NCBI RefSeq assembly: GCF_005116505.1
Contig: NZ_SWBR01000001.1
Location: forward strand, 1,054,001-1,118,000
Length of the DNA: 64,000 nt
Reading direction: 5' to 3'
DNA from: Pedobacter polaris
GTDB taxonomy: Bacteria > Bacteroidota > Bacteroidia > Sphingobacteriales > Sphingobacteriaceae
Positions within the stretch are counted from its first letter, which is position 1. Each line of letters starts with the position of its first letter. The position numbers and the translations under genes are program-made. Shown piece by piece: positions 16,639-25,252 of the stretch. Under the pieces are notes generated by a model. The model was not told the DNA's origin. It saw only the letters and a program-made list of their open reading frames with translations, and ran no database searches.

Positions 16639-18300
16639 ATGGCTGATATAGTAAAAATGCCCAAAATGAGCGATACCATGACCGAAGGGGTAATGGCAAA
16701 GTGGCATAAGAAAGTAGGCGATAAAGTTAAAAGCGGTGATGTTTTAGCCGAAGTAGAGACTGATAAAGCTACCATGGATTTAGAATCTTACTGGGATGGA
16801 ACGTTATTATTTGTTGGCGTTGAGGAAGGTAAAGCTGTTCCAGTTGATGCTGTAATTGCTGTAATTGGCAAAGAAGGCGAAGATTATAAGACTGCTTTAG
16901 AAGCTGAAAGTGGCGCTGCAACGACGGCTTCTAAAAACGAAGAAGCTCCAAAAGAAGAACCTAAAGCAGATGCGCCAGCTCAAGGTGGTGGTTTAAGCGA
17001 AGAAGAATTAAGCAAAAAAGGTGTTACTGTTATTCGTATGCCTTTACTAAGTGATACTATGACTGAAGGCGTTATCGCTGAATGGCATAAAAAAGTAGGT
17101 GATAAAGTTAAAGATGATGACATTTTAGCGGATGTAGAAACCGATAAGGCAACTATGGAAGTGATGGGCTATGCAACTGGAACTTTATTACATGTTGGTG
17201 TTAATAAAGGTGAAGCTGCTAAAGTAAATGGCATCATCGCTATTGTTGGTCCAGAAGGAACAGATATCTCTTCTATTTTGGCACAAGGTGATGCTCCTTC
17301 AAAACCTACTGCTGATAAAAACGCAGATGCACCGGTAAAAGAACAAGCAAAAACAGAAGCTGCTCCTACACAAGAAGAAGCTCCTGCTGTAAGTTCAAAC
17401 GGTGGTCGTATTATTGCATCGCCATTGGCTAAAAAAATTGCAAAAGATAAAGGAATTGATTTAGCGCAAGTTGCTGGTAGTGCAGAGGGTGGTCGTATCA
17501 TTAAAAAAGATATAGAGAACTTTAAGCCTGCTGCTGCTTCTGCAAAAGTTGAAAATGCTCCTGTTACTTCAGATAAACCTGCTGCAGCTGCTCCAGTAAT
17601 CCCATCTTACGTTGGTGAGGTTAAATTTACAGAAGCACCAGTTTCGCAAATGCGTAAAGTAATTGCAAAACGTTTAGCAGAGAGCTTATTTACTGCTCCA
17701 CATTTCTATTTAACCATTAGTATTGATATGGATGGAGCAATTGCTGCACGTACCCAAATTAATACGGTTGCTCCAGTAAAAGTTTCGTTTAATGATATCG
17801 TAATTAAGGCTGTTGCAGTAGCATTGAAAAAACATCCAGCAGTTAACTCATCATGGGGCGGAGATAAAATCCGTTTTAATGAGCATACCAATATTGGTGT
17901 GGCAATGGCAGTTGAAGATGGACTATTAGTGCCTGTTGTTCGTTTTGCAGATGGTAAATCTTTATCTCACATTTCTGCTGAAGTAAAAGATTTTGGTGCT
18001 AAAGCAAAAGCTAAGAAACTACAACCTGCAGATTGGGAAGGAAGTACATTCACCGTTTCTAATTTAGGTATGTTTGGCATTGATGAATTTACATCGATTA
18101 TCAATTCTCCAGATGGAGCCATTTTATCTGTTGGTGCTATTCAAGCAATACCTGTAGTTAAAAATGGAGCCGTTGTTCCAGGTAATGTAATGAAGTTAAC
18201 TTTAGGTTGTGATCACCGTGTGGTTGATGGTGCAACTGGGGCTGCATTTTTACAAACTTTAAAAGGATTGTTAGAAGAACCAATTAGGTTATTGGCATAG
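16639..18300 (+). CDS. pdhC: Pyruvate dehydrogenase E2 (dihydrolipoamide acetyltransferase)
   Basis: 553 aa. Two lipoyl domains (about 1-80 and 128-205) carry lipoylated K43 and K170 in ETDKATM. Alanine/proline/lysine-rich linkers join an E3-binding domain (about 255-295, ASPLAKKIAKDKGIDL) and the catalytic domain (about 325-553) with H526 in DHRVVDG. It transfers the acetyl group to CoA in the PDH core. Two lipoyl domains is a common Bacteroidota arrangement. It is downstream of pdhA and followed by a terminator. Confidence 0.97.
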   Translation: MADIVKMPKMSDTMTEGVMAKWHKKVGDKVKSGDVLAEVETDKATMDLESYWDGTLLFVGVEEGKAVPVDAVIAVIGKEGEDYKTALEAESGAATTASKNEEAPKEEPKADAPAQGGGLSEEELSKKGVTVIRMPLLSDTMTEGVIAEWHKKVGDKVKDDDILADVETDKATMEVMGYATGTLLHVGVNKGEAAKVNGIIAIVGPEGTDISSILAQGDAPSKPTADKNADAPVKEQAKTEAAPTQEEAPAVSSNGGRIIASPLAKKIAKDKGIDLAQVAGSAEGGRIIKKDIENFKPAAASAKVENAPVTSDKPAAAAPVIPSYVGEVKFTEAPVSQMRKVIAKRLAESLFTAPHFYLTISIDMDGAIAARTQINTVAPVKVSFNDIVIKAVAVALKKHPAVNSSWGGDKIRFNEHTNIGVAMAVEDGLLVPVVRFADGKSLSHISAEVKDFGAKAKAKKLQPADWEGSTFTVSNLGMFGIDEFTSIINSPDGAILSVGAIQAIPVVKNGAVVPGNVMKLTLGCDHRVVDGATGAAFLQTLKGLLEEPIRLLA

Positions 18301-18312
18301 TTCTAAAAAGAA

Positions 18313-18343
18313 TTTGACATCCTGAGCTTGTCGAAGGATTTCA
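18313..18343. repeat. Dispersed intergenic repeat (CCTGAGCTTGTCGAAGG family)
   Basis: The stretch around CATCCTGAGCTTGTCGAAGG belongs to the same family as copies at 44832-44894 and 49651-49675, and to the inserted segment in hisS at 22435-22461. Here it is a single arm in the pdhC 3' region. Confidence 0.7.
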
Positions 18344-18356
18344 TATATAAAATAAG

Positions 18357-18386
18357 AAAAGCTACCCCGAAAAGGTAGCTTTTTTT
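18357..18386 (+). terminator. Intrinsic terminator of the pdh operon
   Basis: Stem AAAAGCTACC (18357-18366) / GGTAGCTTTT (18374-18383), 7-nt loop, then a T-run. Confidence 0.88.
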
Positions 18387-18674
18387 GTGGGTTTAAAAAT
18401 GATTTGTATCTCAGATCAACGAAAAAATCTTAGGGGTAAGAATTGAGTCTAATACTTAGATTTTGGAATTAGTTTGTCCGCATGACCCTATCAATTTTCT
18501 AAAAATTTCAGTAATTGTGCCCCACTCTACCTGGGTTTAAAAACATCAATTTCTCATGATAGAAAAGCGTTGAATTTTTTTCTAAAATATAGTTTTTGTC
18601 GGTTTTTTACTATTTATACCTTCTTGTTAGTCATAATTTCGTTAAGTCAACCGTTTGACAAAAAAATAAAAATT
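18387..18674. other. Intergenic region without recognised features
   Basis: 288 nt between the pdh terminator and the lipoprotein start at 18675. An open frame runs in from 18570 but its translation is a poor N-terminus. No clear promoter motif, repeat or RNA was seen. Confidence 0.4.
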
Positions 18675-19073
18675 ATGACAAAGTACTTAAACAAATTAAT
18701 CTTAGTTACGCTCGTTAGTCTCTTTATGTTCAGCGCATGTAAAAAATCTGATAAAAAGCCTCAGGAAGAAAGCCGCACAGTGAAGTATGAAATTACTGGA
18801 AATTTTACTGGAAAACTTACTGTTATTTACAATGATAATGTGACTGGCAATACAGTACTAACTGAGGTTCCTCTTCCATTTTCAAAAACTGTAACTTATG
18901 GAAGCAATGTTAAAGGCATTGGTTTTGGTGCAAACTCAAGCACAGTTAGTGCTCCAGGACAAAATGCTAAAATAACGATTTATTCTCATACTGGAGCTGT
19001 TCTTGCAACTGACACACAGCCCACCGGTGCCTCAGGAGAACTATCATCGCCCACAATAGCCTATATTTTTTAG
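18675..19073 (+). CDS. Small lipoprotein of unknown function
   Basis: 132 aa from ATG 18675, chosen because it gives a clean lipoprotein signal (lipobox FSAC, C22); longer upstream starts would add an implausible 35 residues. The mature part after KKSDKKPQEES is beta-rich (KYEITGNFTGKLTVIYND, LPFSKTVTYG, NAKITIYSHTGAVLA). It resembles lineage-specific Bacteroidota lipoproteins. It precedes an outer-membrane barrel gene by 57 nt. No function is assigned. Confidence 0.65.
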   Translation: MTKYLNKLILVTLVSLFMFSACKKSDKKPQEESRTVKYEITGNFTGKLTVIYNDNVTGNTVLTEVPLPFSKTVTYGSNVKGIGFGANSSTVSAPGQNAKITIYSHTGAVLATDTQPTGASGELSSPTIAYIF

Positions 19074-19130
19074 TATCCATAATATCACAAATAATAAACT
19101 AATAATTTTTTACAATCTAACTTTTAATCT

Positions 19131-19643
19131 ATGAAATCTTTTTTTCTATTAACTTTCTTGACTTTCATTTCAATTGCTTCAATAGCCCAACAAAATGGGG
19201 CTTACAGTAAGGGTGACAATCTCCTTAATATAGGTATCGGTATTAATTCTTCTTACAGCGGGGGCCTACCTATAGGAGCATCTTATGAAAAAGGTATTAC
19301 AGATGATATCAGCGTAGGGGCTAATTTTGATTATTTATCTAACAAATATTTAACCTATAAATTTACTGCCATTTATTTCGGAGCAAGAGGGTCATACCAT
19401 TTTAACAATTTGCTGAAAATACAAAATAATAAATTAGATTTATATGGTGGTGCCACACTTGGGTATAGGAGCTTCTCATGGAGTGATAGCGAACAAAATA
19501 TTGGTGATGAATATGGAAGTGGCGTGTTTTTAGGTGCTTACATAGGGGGTAAATATTATTTTGGAAATGCTATCGGTGTTTTTACAGAGCTTGGTGAAAT
19601 AGGCAGCACAAATGCTCGAGTTGGTGTTGCCTTTAAGTTTTAA
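19131..19643 (+). CDS. Outer-membrane beta-barrel protein
   Basis: 170 aa with a signal peptide (1-19, IASIAQ before QNG). Alternating amphipathic strands (NLLNIGIGINSSY, ISVGANFDYLS, GARGSYHFN, LDLYGGATLGYRSF, VFLGAYIGGKYYF) and a C-terminal aromatic ending ARVGVAFKF fit an 8-stranded small barrel of the OmpX/OmpW size class. It is followed 12 nt later by a DoxX-like gene. Specific function unknown. Confidence 0.78.
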   Translation: MKSFFLLTFLTFISIASIAQQNGAYSKGDNLLNIGIGINSSYSGGLPIGASYEKGITDDISVGANFDYLSNKYLTYKFTAIYFGARGSYHFNNLLKIQNNKLDLYGGATLGYRSFSWSDSEQNIGDEYGSGVFLGAYIGGKYYFGNAIGVFTELGEIGSTNARVGVAFKF

Positions 19644-19655
19644 AGTATTTGTTTT

Positions 19656-20054
19656 ATGTTAAAGCCAAATCTTATATTACGAATTGCAGTAGGAATTATA
19701 CTTTTATCACATAGCATATTTGGCATGTTTGATGGAGGTGTTAATGCTTTTGGAAAATTTTACCTCAACGAGATAGGCTTTGCCCCCTTTGGAGTAGCTA
19801 TTGCTTGGGCTATTAAAATCTCTCATGTGATATGCGCCTTATTGTTGTTCGCAAATAAGTATATCAAAGTAGCCAGTATTCTCACTATCCTTATTTTAAT
19901 TATGGGTATCATTTTAATTCATTTTAAAGAGGGTTGGTTTGTAGTTGGCGGTGGAAGAAATGGGATGGAATACAATTTTTTATTGATTGCCGTTTTGGTT
20001 CAAATCATGATTAATGATGGTGCTGAAAAAATAAATAGAAACCCGTTAGATTAA
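19656..20054 (+). CDS. DoxX-like four-span membrane protein
   Basis: 132 aa with four hydrophobic segments (about 8-26, 45-65, 70-90, 106-122) and the DoxX-like pattern RIAVGIILLSHSIFGMFDGG near the N-terminus, plus GGRNGMEYNFLLIAVL near the C-terminus. DoxX proteins are found with redox and thiol systems, but no such partner is next to it. It is probably co-transcribed with the barrel gene 12 nt upstream. Confidence 0.75.
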   Translation: MLKPNLILRIAVGIILLSHSIFGMFDGGVNAFGKFYLNEIGFAPFGVAIAWAIKISHVICALLLFANKYIKVASILTILILIMGIILIHFKEGWFVVGGGRNGMEYNFLLIAVLVQIMINDGAEKINRNPLD

Positions 20055-20116
20055 AAAACTAATACAATAAAGGCTTAATGAATTTATTGGCTTTATAAAG
20101 ATCAAGTACTCAATTA

Positions 20117-20152
20117 AAAAGAGCTATCCTTTAAGATAGCTCTTTTGTTTTT
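20117..20152 (+). terminator. Intrinsic terminator
   Basis: Perfect 12-bp stem AAAAGAGCTATC (20117-20128) / GATAGCTCTTTT (20135-20146) with a 6-nt loop and T-run. Confidence 0.88.
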
Positions 20153-20208
20153 TACGGGATATCATTTTATCAAAAAATCAGTATATCTTTAACTTATTAG
20201 ACTTGATA

Positions 20209-21366
20209 ATGAGTACACTTAACCAACCAATACAACAAAATCAGCGCACTATAATTGTAGATGTTCTTAGAGGTTGGGCGCTGTTAGGTGTAGTGTTAAT
20301 GAATTACTTTGATTTTTTTACATTAGGTAGAAATTGGCAAACCTTCAAGCCAGACACTTTTACAAATGTTTTAATGTATGCGTCGAGCATCATCTTCTCT
20401 GCAAAATCTTGGACTTTATTGAGTTTGCTGTTTGGGTACGGTTTCGCTGTTTTAATGAATAACATAAAAGAAAAAGGGCACAATGCTTATGGTTTTTTTG
20501 CTGGACGGATGTTTTGGTTACTGGTTTTAGCATTCATAAATAGCGCACTTTTCTTTGGAGACATTCTAAAAGACTATGCAATTTTGGGCCTTATTTTATT
20601 GTTATTCTATCGAAGTTCTGCTAAAACTGCTTTTATAATAAGCATCATTTTATTGCTAGCTATTCCAGCAGTTGCTGCTTACATCAGCACTTTACCAAAC
20701 GATAGCCAGAAAGAGTTTGTAAAGCTATTTCCATTATACAGGAGCAGCGATTTATTTGATGTTTTATGGTTTGGATTAAAGGGGACTTATTTTGGAGAAA
20801 TAATCAGTAAACCCTATTTGTATACTGTTCATGTCGTTATGTTTTGTTGTTTCTTATGGGGCTTTAGCTTATATAAAATCAATTTCTTTAACAACTTAGT
20901 TAGCAAATTGAAGCATATCAAAAGAGCATTTTGGATTTCACTAGCTACTGCTATATTTTTAACAGGATTATTTGAGATTGGACGTAAATTAGAATGGGAC
21001 TTCCTTAAATATTATAAACTAGGTTATTGGCTAATTTTAAGTTCTATGATTTTTATAGCTTGTTCAATTTGTTGGCTATATATAACAGGAAAATTTAAAG
21101 CTTTCTTTGCAGGTCTAGCAGTAATGGGTAAAATGACACTAACAAATTACATGGTACAAAACCTAATAGGCTTGTTTATTTTTTCTGGCTTTGGTTTTGG
21201 TGTTTGGAACACCAAGCCAATTTGGTTTTATTTTCTATTAGCCATTGTTGTATATATCCTACAAGTCTTTTTTAGTAAATGGTGGCTCTCTAAATATAAT
21301 TATGGTCCGGTAGAGTGGATTTGGAGACAACTTAGTTACCGTAAAAGATTGCCTTTAACAAAATAA
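20209..21366 (+). CDS. DUF418 (YeiB-type) membrane protein
   Basis: 385 aa from ATG 20209 (MSTLNQPIQQNQRT); a TTG two codons earlier is less likely. About ten membrane spans. The N-terminal DVLRGWALLGVVLMN matches the YeiB/DUF418 family, and the C-terminal DUF418 part holds GKMTLTNYMVQN and the late YGPVEWIWRQLSYRKRLP. Related to acyltransferase-3-like membrane proteins; no biochemical role is established. Confidence 0.9.
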   Translation: MSTLNQPIQQNQRTIIVDVLRGWALLGVVLMNYFDFFTLGRNWQTFKPDTFTNVLMYASSIIFSAKSWTLLSLLFGYGFAVLMNNIKEKGHNAYGFFAGRMFWLLVLAFINSALFFGDILKDYAILGLILLLFYRSSAKTAFIISIILLLAIPAVAAYISTLPNDSQKEFVKLFPLYRSSDLFDVLWFGLKGTYFGEIISKPYLYTVHVVMFCCFLWGFSLYKINFFNNLVSKLKHIKRAFWISLATAIFLTGLFEIGRKLEWDFLKYYKLGYWLILSSMIFIACSICWLYITGKFKAFFAGLAVMGKMTLTNYMVQNLIGLFIFSGFGFGVWNTKPIWFYFLLAIVVYILQVFFSKWWLSKYNYGPVEWIWRQLSYRKRLPLTK

Positions 21367-21380
21367 ACCTAAAGAAATGA

Positions 21381-21473
21381 GTTAAGGTCGTTGTATACCA
21401 AGCACTAGATTATGCTCACAAGGATAAAAACGGAGAGGCTGAGAAATTCAACGATTCTATAATCAGAAAATAA
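21381..21473 (+). pseudogene. Possible 3' fragment of a decayed gene
   Basis: In the 344-nt gap after the DUF418 gene, a frame without a start codon reads VKVVVYQALDYAHKDKN then GEAEKFNDSIIRK and a stop. Upstream in the same frame is a TGA. The residue composition is coding-like (TPR-like helix flavour), so it looks like a truncated gene end. Family unknown. The rest of the gap (21474-21710) is AT-rich with one weak GGGG/CCCC hairpin at 21554-21569. Confidence 0.3.
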
Positions 21474-21710
21474 TTCACGATTGTCTTCCACAAACGTATA
21501 AGTTATATAACATCCGAACTTGAGTTCATAAGGCCTCTATAAAGAGTACTTTCGGGGTTTAATTTCCCCAAAATGCGCAATCGTTTGCTCATCAATTAGG
21601 CTTAATCAATTTAATATCATACAAAGAAATATTATTACCTTTTAATTAAATTAAAATATGGTAAAGAAAATCTTTGGGCATGGTTATTGTAAAAAGTTAT
21701 ACATCTCGAA

Positions 21711-22091
21711 ATGATGAAGAAAAGAATTTATAAAATTACCGTATTTACAATTTTGTTATTGGGTTTGTTTATAAGTTCTACGTTTGCACATAATCCACCA
21801 ACAAATGGTAAACAAGATTGTGGTATTATAATGGGCAATGTATTTTATTCACAATATTACTCACCACCACAGGGAACTCCTGCTGTTAATGGTTCTTGCA
21901 GTTGGGTAAAACAATCAAATAATTCTTGTGGAAGTTATAATTATAATGGGACAAACTATACACTGTATCCCTATAAGTATATCTGCAACGTGCCGCTAGA
22001 CGATTACACTTATGTTGCTTTATTCGTAATAGGTATCTTTGGTTTTTTTAAGCTCAGAAAATTTAATCTGCTGGTAAAGCCTAATTCTTAA
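21711..22091 (+). CDS. Small exported protein with C-terminal membrane tail
   Basis: 126 aa. N-terminal signal segment (about 5-26, ending STFAHN). The short exported part is rich in Asn, Tyr, Gly and Ser with about five Cys (QDCG, GSCSW, NSCGSY, YICN). A C-terminal hydrophobic span, YVALFVIGIFGFF, follows VPLDDY and ends in basic residues (KLRKFN). The P-x-D then span then basic tail pattern recalls short Bacteroidota C-terminal anchor/sorting tails. No family is recognised. An atypical ATG pair precedes it (start at 21711 or 21714). Confidence 0.6.
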   Translation: MMKKRIYKITVFTILLLGLFISSTFAHNPPTNGKQDCGIIMGNVFYSQYYSPPQGTPAVNGSCSWVKQSNNSCGSYNYNGTNYTLYPYKYICNVPLDDYTYVALFVIGIFGFFKLRKFNLLVKPNS

Positions 22092-22182
22092 CTCCCTTAT
22101 CAAAAGTAATTCTAAATTTTCACTATCGAAACGGTAAATGGTTTCGTTGCCATTATATCATACACTTTCAATCTTCTTTTAT

Positions 22183-22190
22183 TACTTTTG
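22183..22190 (+). promoter_or_regulatory. hisS -7 element (TACTTTTG), leaderless layout
   Basis: A TAnnTTTG match ending 4 nt before the hisS ATG at 22195. Transcription would begin at or next to the A of ATG. It also excludes any start upstream of this box. Confidence 0.6.
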
Positions 22191-22194
22191 CGCC

Positions 22195-23586
22195 ATGTCT
22201 ATTACCAAGCCAAGTTTGCCAAAAGGAACAAGAGATTTTTCGCCACAAGAAATGGTGAAACGTAATTATATTTTTGATACCATTAAAACCGTTTTCAAGA
22301 AATATGGTTATGCCGAAATACAAACGCCCAGTATGGAGAACTTGCAAACTTTAACTGGCAAATATGGTGATGAGGGCGATAAACTGATTTTTAAGATTTT
22401 GAATAGTGGAGAGTTCTTGAATGATCCCAAAAAGAAATCCTTCAACTTCGCTCAGGATGACAATAGTAATAGGTTGGTTAGTCTTATATCTGAAAAGGCA
22501 CTTCGCTACGATTTAACAGTTCCTTTTGCTCGTTACGTTGTGATGCACCAAAGTGAGATTTCTTTTCCTTTCAAACGTTTCCAAGTGCAACCAGTTTGGC
22601 GTGCTGATAGACCGCAAAAGGGCCGGTACAGAGAGTTTTACCAATGCGATGCAGATGTAGTAGGTTCTCCGTCTTTGTTAAATGAGGCCGAGTTCATATT
22701 AATCTACCATGAGGCATTAAGCAATTTAGGTTTAAAAGATTTCAATATTAAAATCAACAACCGTAAAATTTTATCTGGAATAGCCGAAATTATTGGTAAG
22801 CCAGAATTGATTGTAGACATGACGGTTGCCATTGATAAACTAGATAAAATTGGTTTTGAAGGTGTTACTAAAGAATTGCTTGAACGTGGTTTTAGTAATG
22901 CTGATATAGATAAATTAAAGCCGGTTATTTTACTGCAAGGTACAAACGAAGAAAAGTTAGCGAGCTTAAAGTCAGTTTTAGCTAATTCTGAAACTGGATT
23001 AAAAGGTACCGAAGAAATTGAAACAGTTTTTGATTATGTATCTAAACTCACAACTCACAACTCACAACTCGCAACAACTATAGAACTTGATATTACTTTG
23101 GCGCGTGGTTTAAACTATTACACTGGTTGTATCTTTGAGGTTAAAACCAATGAAGTTGCCATGGGCAGTATTGGTGGTGGTGGTCGTTATGATGACTTGA
23201 CAGGGATGTTTGGCCTGAAAGATTTAACAGGGGTAGGAATTTCTTTTGGTGCAGATCGTATTTATGATGTGTTAGAAGAATTAAACTTATTCCCAGTATC
23301 AACAGCACAAGGTACAAAGGTATTAATCAGTAATTTTGATGAGACAGCCGAACTTTATGCCTTGCCAATTTTACAACAATTAAGAACTGAAGGCATTGCT
23401 GCAGAACTTTATCCTTCATCGGCTAAGCTTAAAAAACAAATGAGCTATGCAGATGGTAAAAATATTCCTTACGTTATTTTAATTGGCGGAGATGAAATGG
23501 AAAGCGGTTTGTTAACGTTTAAAAATATGGAAAGTGGAGCGCAAGAAAAGTTAAATATTACTTCGATTATTGAAAAACTGAGGTAA
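22195..23586 (+). CDS. hisS: Histidine-tRNA ligase
   Basis: 463 aa from ATG 22195, class II synthetase that charges tRNA-His. Motif 1 ([14 protein letters not shown]), [13 protein letters not shown], motif 2 with [24 protein letters not shown], the HisA motif [12 protein letters not shown] and motif 3 GGGGRYDDL are present. The C-terminal anticodon-binding domain starts at about 370. Two odd segments lie in loops: KSFNFAQDD (81-89), which is the translation of a dispersed intergenic repeat, and [10 protein letters not shown] (285-294), encoded by a tandem CTCACAA heptamer. The frame stays open, so the enzyme should be functional. Confidence 0.96.
   Translation: MSITKPSLPKGTRDFSPQEMVKRNYIFDTIKTVFKKYGYAEIQTPSMENLQTLTGKYGDEGDKLIFKILNSGEFLNDPKKKSFNFAQDDNSNRLVSLISEKALRYDLTVPFARYVVMHQSEISFPFKRFQVQPVWRADRPQKGRYREFYQCDADVVGSPSLLNEAEFILIYHEALSNLGLKDFNIKINNRKILSGIAEIIGKPELIVDMTVAIDKLDKIGFEGVTKELLERGFSNADIDKLKPVILLQGTNEEKLASLKSVLANSETGLKGTEEIETVFDYVSKLTTHNSQLATTIELDITLARGLNYYTGCIFEVKTNEVAMGSIGGGGRYDDLTGMFGLKDLTGVGISFGADRIYDVLEELNLFPVSTAQGTKVLISNFDETAELYALPILQQLRTEGIAAELYPSSAKLKKQMSYADGKNIPYVILIGGDEMESGLLTFKNMESGAQEKLNITSIIEKLR
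22435..22461. repeat. Intergenic-type repeat embedded in hisS
   Basis: The stretch CCTTCAACTTCGCTCAGGAT with its flanks matches the arm of the palindromic repeat at 44868-44890 (CCTTCGACTACGCTCAGGAT). It encodes KSFNFAQDD in frame between conserved HisRS blocks. Confidence 0.7.
23047..23074. repeat. Tandem heptamer in hisS
   Basis: CTCACAA three times, then CTCGCAA. It encodes LTTHNSQLA. Twenty-eight bases of a seven-base unit cannot be a CRISPR array; it looks like an inserted simple repeat. Confidence 0.75.
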
Positions 23587-23594
23587 ATATTTTT

Positions 23595-23675
23595 AACATG
23601 AAGGAATTAAGATAAGGAAGAAGAAAGTTTAATTTTATAAAGGCAAGACTTAATCACCTTCATTTCTTAATGTTC
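23595..23675. repeat. Degenerate AACATTAAGGA inverted-repeat element
   Basis: Arms AACATGAAGGAATTAAGA (from 23595) and CCTTCATTTCTTAATGTT (23657-23674) enclose about 45 nt. It is a diverged relative of the compact hairpin at 27307-27345. Confidence 0.5.
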
Positions 23676-23724
23676 TACTAGCCATTCGACTTTGTAGGAA
23701 TCTCATTTGTTACATAAGTTAGAA

Positions 23725-23751
23725 AGTCACTCGACTACACTCAGGTTGACA
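23725..23751. repeat. Degenerate copy of the CTCGACTACACTCAGG repeat family
   Basis: CACTCGACTACACTCAGGTTGACA resembles one arm of the 44832-44894 element; the complementary arm is missing. It lies between convergent hisS and the SnoaL-like gene. Confidence 0.45.
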
Positions 23752-23764
23752 CCATTATTTTAAC

Positions 23765-24229
23765 TTACTTTTTCATAAATTTCTCCAGATTTCCTATAGC
23801 TGTAGCTTGAATTTTATTTCTCAAAAAGCCTGTCCAGCCTAACAATATACCAGTAGTACCTAAAGCTTGTTTCGCCCAGGTATAAAAGTTGAAATCGTCA
23901 ATATGTTTGATAATTTTTCCATTCTTAAACTCAAAACTAGCATCAATTTTATTGATTACTTTTTTTCCTGTTGATGAAAAAGTATAATAGGCATCCCAGT
24001 GTGCCCTACCAGTGTGCTCATCTGCAGAAATGTTGCTAAATTCTATCCTCATATCCTTTCCTTTTGCAATTAGCATTTCCCACATTGCTTTTACTTGGGC
24101 AGCACTTAAATTTTTAAATACAGCATCGCTAAAAGTCGCATCATCAGCATAACAAGCTTGCATTCCTTTATAATCCTTGTTTTTAAAACAGGTATAAAAA
24201 TGTTGAATCAATTGTTCGTTAGTATTCAT
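23765..24229 (-). CDS. SnoaL/NTF2-like protein
   Basis: 154 aa. The N-terminal EQLIQHFYTCFKNKDYKGMQACYADDATFSDAVF is the characteristic start of the NTF2-like cone fold (SnoaL_2/ketosteroid-isomerase-like), followed by strands RAHWDAYYTF, VINKIDASFEF and KIIKHIDDFNFYTWAKQALG. Such proteins bind or isomerise small hydrophobic molecules or act in stress; the ligand is unknown. The C-terminal LGWTGFLRNKIQATAIGNLEKFMKK extends beyond the core fold. It follows the CheY-like gene on the same strand after 48 nt. Confidence 0.85.
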   Translation of the reverse strand: MNTNEQLIQHFYTCFKNKDYKGMQACYADDATFSDAVFKNLSAAQVKAMWEMLIAKGKDMRIEFSNISADEHTGRAHWDAYYTFSSTGKKVINKIDASFEFKNGKIIKHIDDFNFYTWAKQALGTTGILLGWTGFLRNKIQATAIGNLEKFMKK

Positions 24230-24277
24230 CTGGATAAGAATTAGATTGTTGTTAACAGCAGTTAACTAGTATGAATA

Positions 24278-24670
24278 TTAGTAAGTTTTACCCGCTAATA
24301 TACCTTCTATTTTATCGAGTAGATCATCAATGTCAAAAGGTTTTGCTAAAAACCCGTTTGGTCTATGTGTTCCATGCTGAATAGTTTCTGCTGTATACTT
24401 TGCAGAAATCATTAAAACCGGAATTTTGGCTGTTTTAGGATTGGTGCGTATTTGAGTCAATAAATCTCTCCCATCGCCATCTGGCAGCATGATATCTAAA
24501 ATCATCAAGTCAGGATTAAAAGATTGAATATGCTCCATCATATTTTCACTTTTATTTAACCCAGCTACTTTGTAGGCTTCGCTCTGCAAAATTAGAGTGA
24601 TTACATCTAAGATGGCATGATTGTCTTCAATCACTAAAATGTTCCTGTAAATTTTGGAGTTTTTTGCCAA
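24278..24670 (-). CDS. Single-domain response regulator (CheY-like receiver)
   Basis: About 130 aa, receiver domain only: acidic pair ED, phospho-acceptor Asp in DLMILDIMLPDGDG, Thr/Ser in PVLMISAKY and Lys in FLAKPFD. There is no output domain, so it acts by protein contact. The open frame extends to a TTG at 24697, but that codon overlaps a -7 box (TATATTTG at 24702-24695); the in-frame TTG at 24670 is a better start. No kinase is adjacent. Confidence 0.85.
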   Translation of the reverse strand: MAKNSKIYRNILVIEDNHAILDVITLILQSEAYKVAGLNKSENMMEHIQSFNPDLMILDIMLPDGDGRDLLTQIRTNPKTAKIPVLMISAKYTAETIQHGTHRPNGFLAKPFDIDDLLDKIEGILAGKTY

Positions 24671-24694
24671 AGCGTTAATATTTATATGGTACTG

Positions 24695-24702
24695 CAAATA
24701 TA
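24695..24702 (-). promoter_or_regulatory. -7 element (TATATTTG) of the CheY-like gene
   Basis: TAnnTTTG on the minus strand, 24 nt before the proposed TTG start. No -33 TTTG was found at the right distance. Confidence 0.45.
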
Positions 24703-24814
24703 TTTATTGCCATGACATTTAACTAAATATTTCTAGAAAATTAGCCGTAAATTTATGTTAAGATATGGAAATTAATCATACCATTTTATGGTTAACTATT
24801 TAAATTAAATTAAT

Positions 24815-25231
24815 ATGAAAAGAAATGCTACAGCCGTTTGGAATGGCACCGGAAAAGATGGAAAAGGAACATTGACCACGCAGAGTGGCACACTAAAAGA
24901 CACACAATATTCTTTCAAAAGCCGCTTTGAAGAGGGTGTAGGTACAAACCCCGAAGAATTGGTAGCGGCGGCCCATTCTGGGTGCTTTACTATGAAGTTA
25001 AGCTTTAATATTTCTGCTGAAAATATTACTCCAGAAGAAATGACAACAAAAGCAATTGTAGATCTTAATCCTGAAAAAGGCGAAATTGTTGGTGTTCATT
25101 TAGAAGTGAAAGTAAAAGCAGAAGGTTTGTCTAAAGAAAAATTCGATGAGTTAGTAGCGGATGCAAAAGCAAATTGTCCGATTTCTAAATTGTTAAATAC
25201 CAATATAACAATCGAAGCGGAATTATTATAA
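24815..25231 (+). CDS. OsmC-family peroxiredoxin
   Basis: 138 aa. A thiol-dependent (hydro)peroxide reductase of the OsmC/Ohr fold. The two redox cysteines are visible, C57 in AAHSGCFTM and C121 in ANCPISKLL, with the conserved Arg at R37 (SRFEEG) and the E47/E48 region (NPEELV). The sequence is closer to OsmC than to Ohr. Cytoplasmic. It is monocistronic, with its own terminator. Confidence 0.93.
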   Translation: MKRNATAVWNGTGKDGKGTLTTQSGTLKDTQYSFKSRFEEGVGTNPEELVAAAHSGCFTMKLSFNISAENITPEEMTTKAIVDLNPEKGEIVGVHLEVKVKAEGLSKEKFDELVADAKANCPISKLLNTNITIEAELL

Positions 25232-25252
25232 TCAGTATTGTTAAATTATTTT

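Noticed and set aside
23047-23074. Tandem repeat considered as a CRISPR fragment
   Set aside because: The unit is only 7 nt with no spacers and lies inside hisS.
24780-24792. ACCAT-TTT-ATGGT inverted repeat before the OsmC gene
   Set aside because: Short, imperfect beyond 5 bp per arm, and no second copy was found; could be chance in AT-rich DNA.
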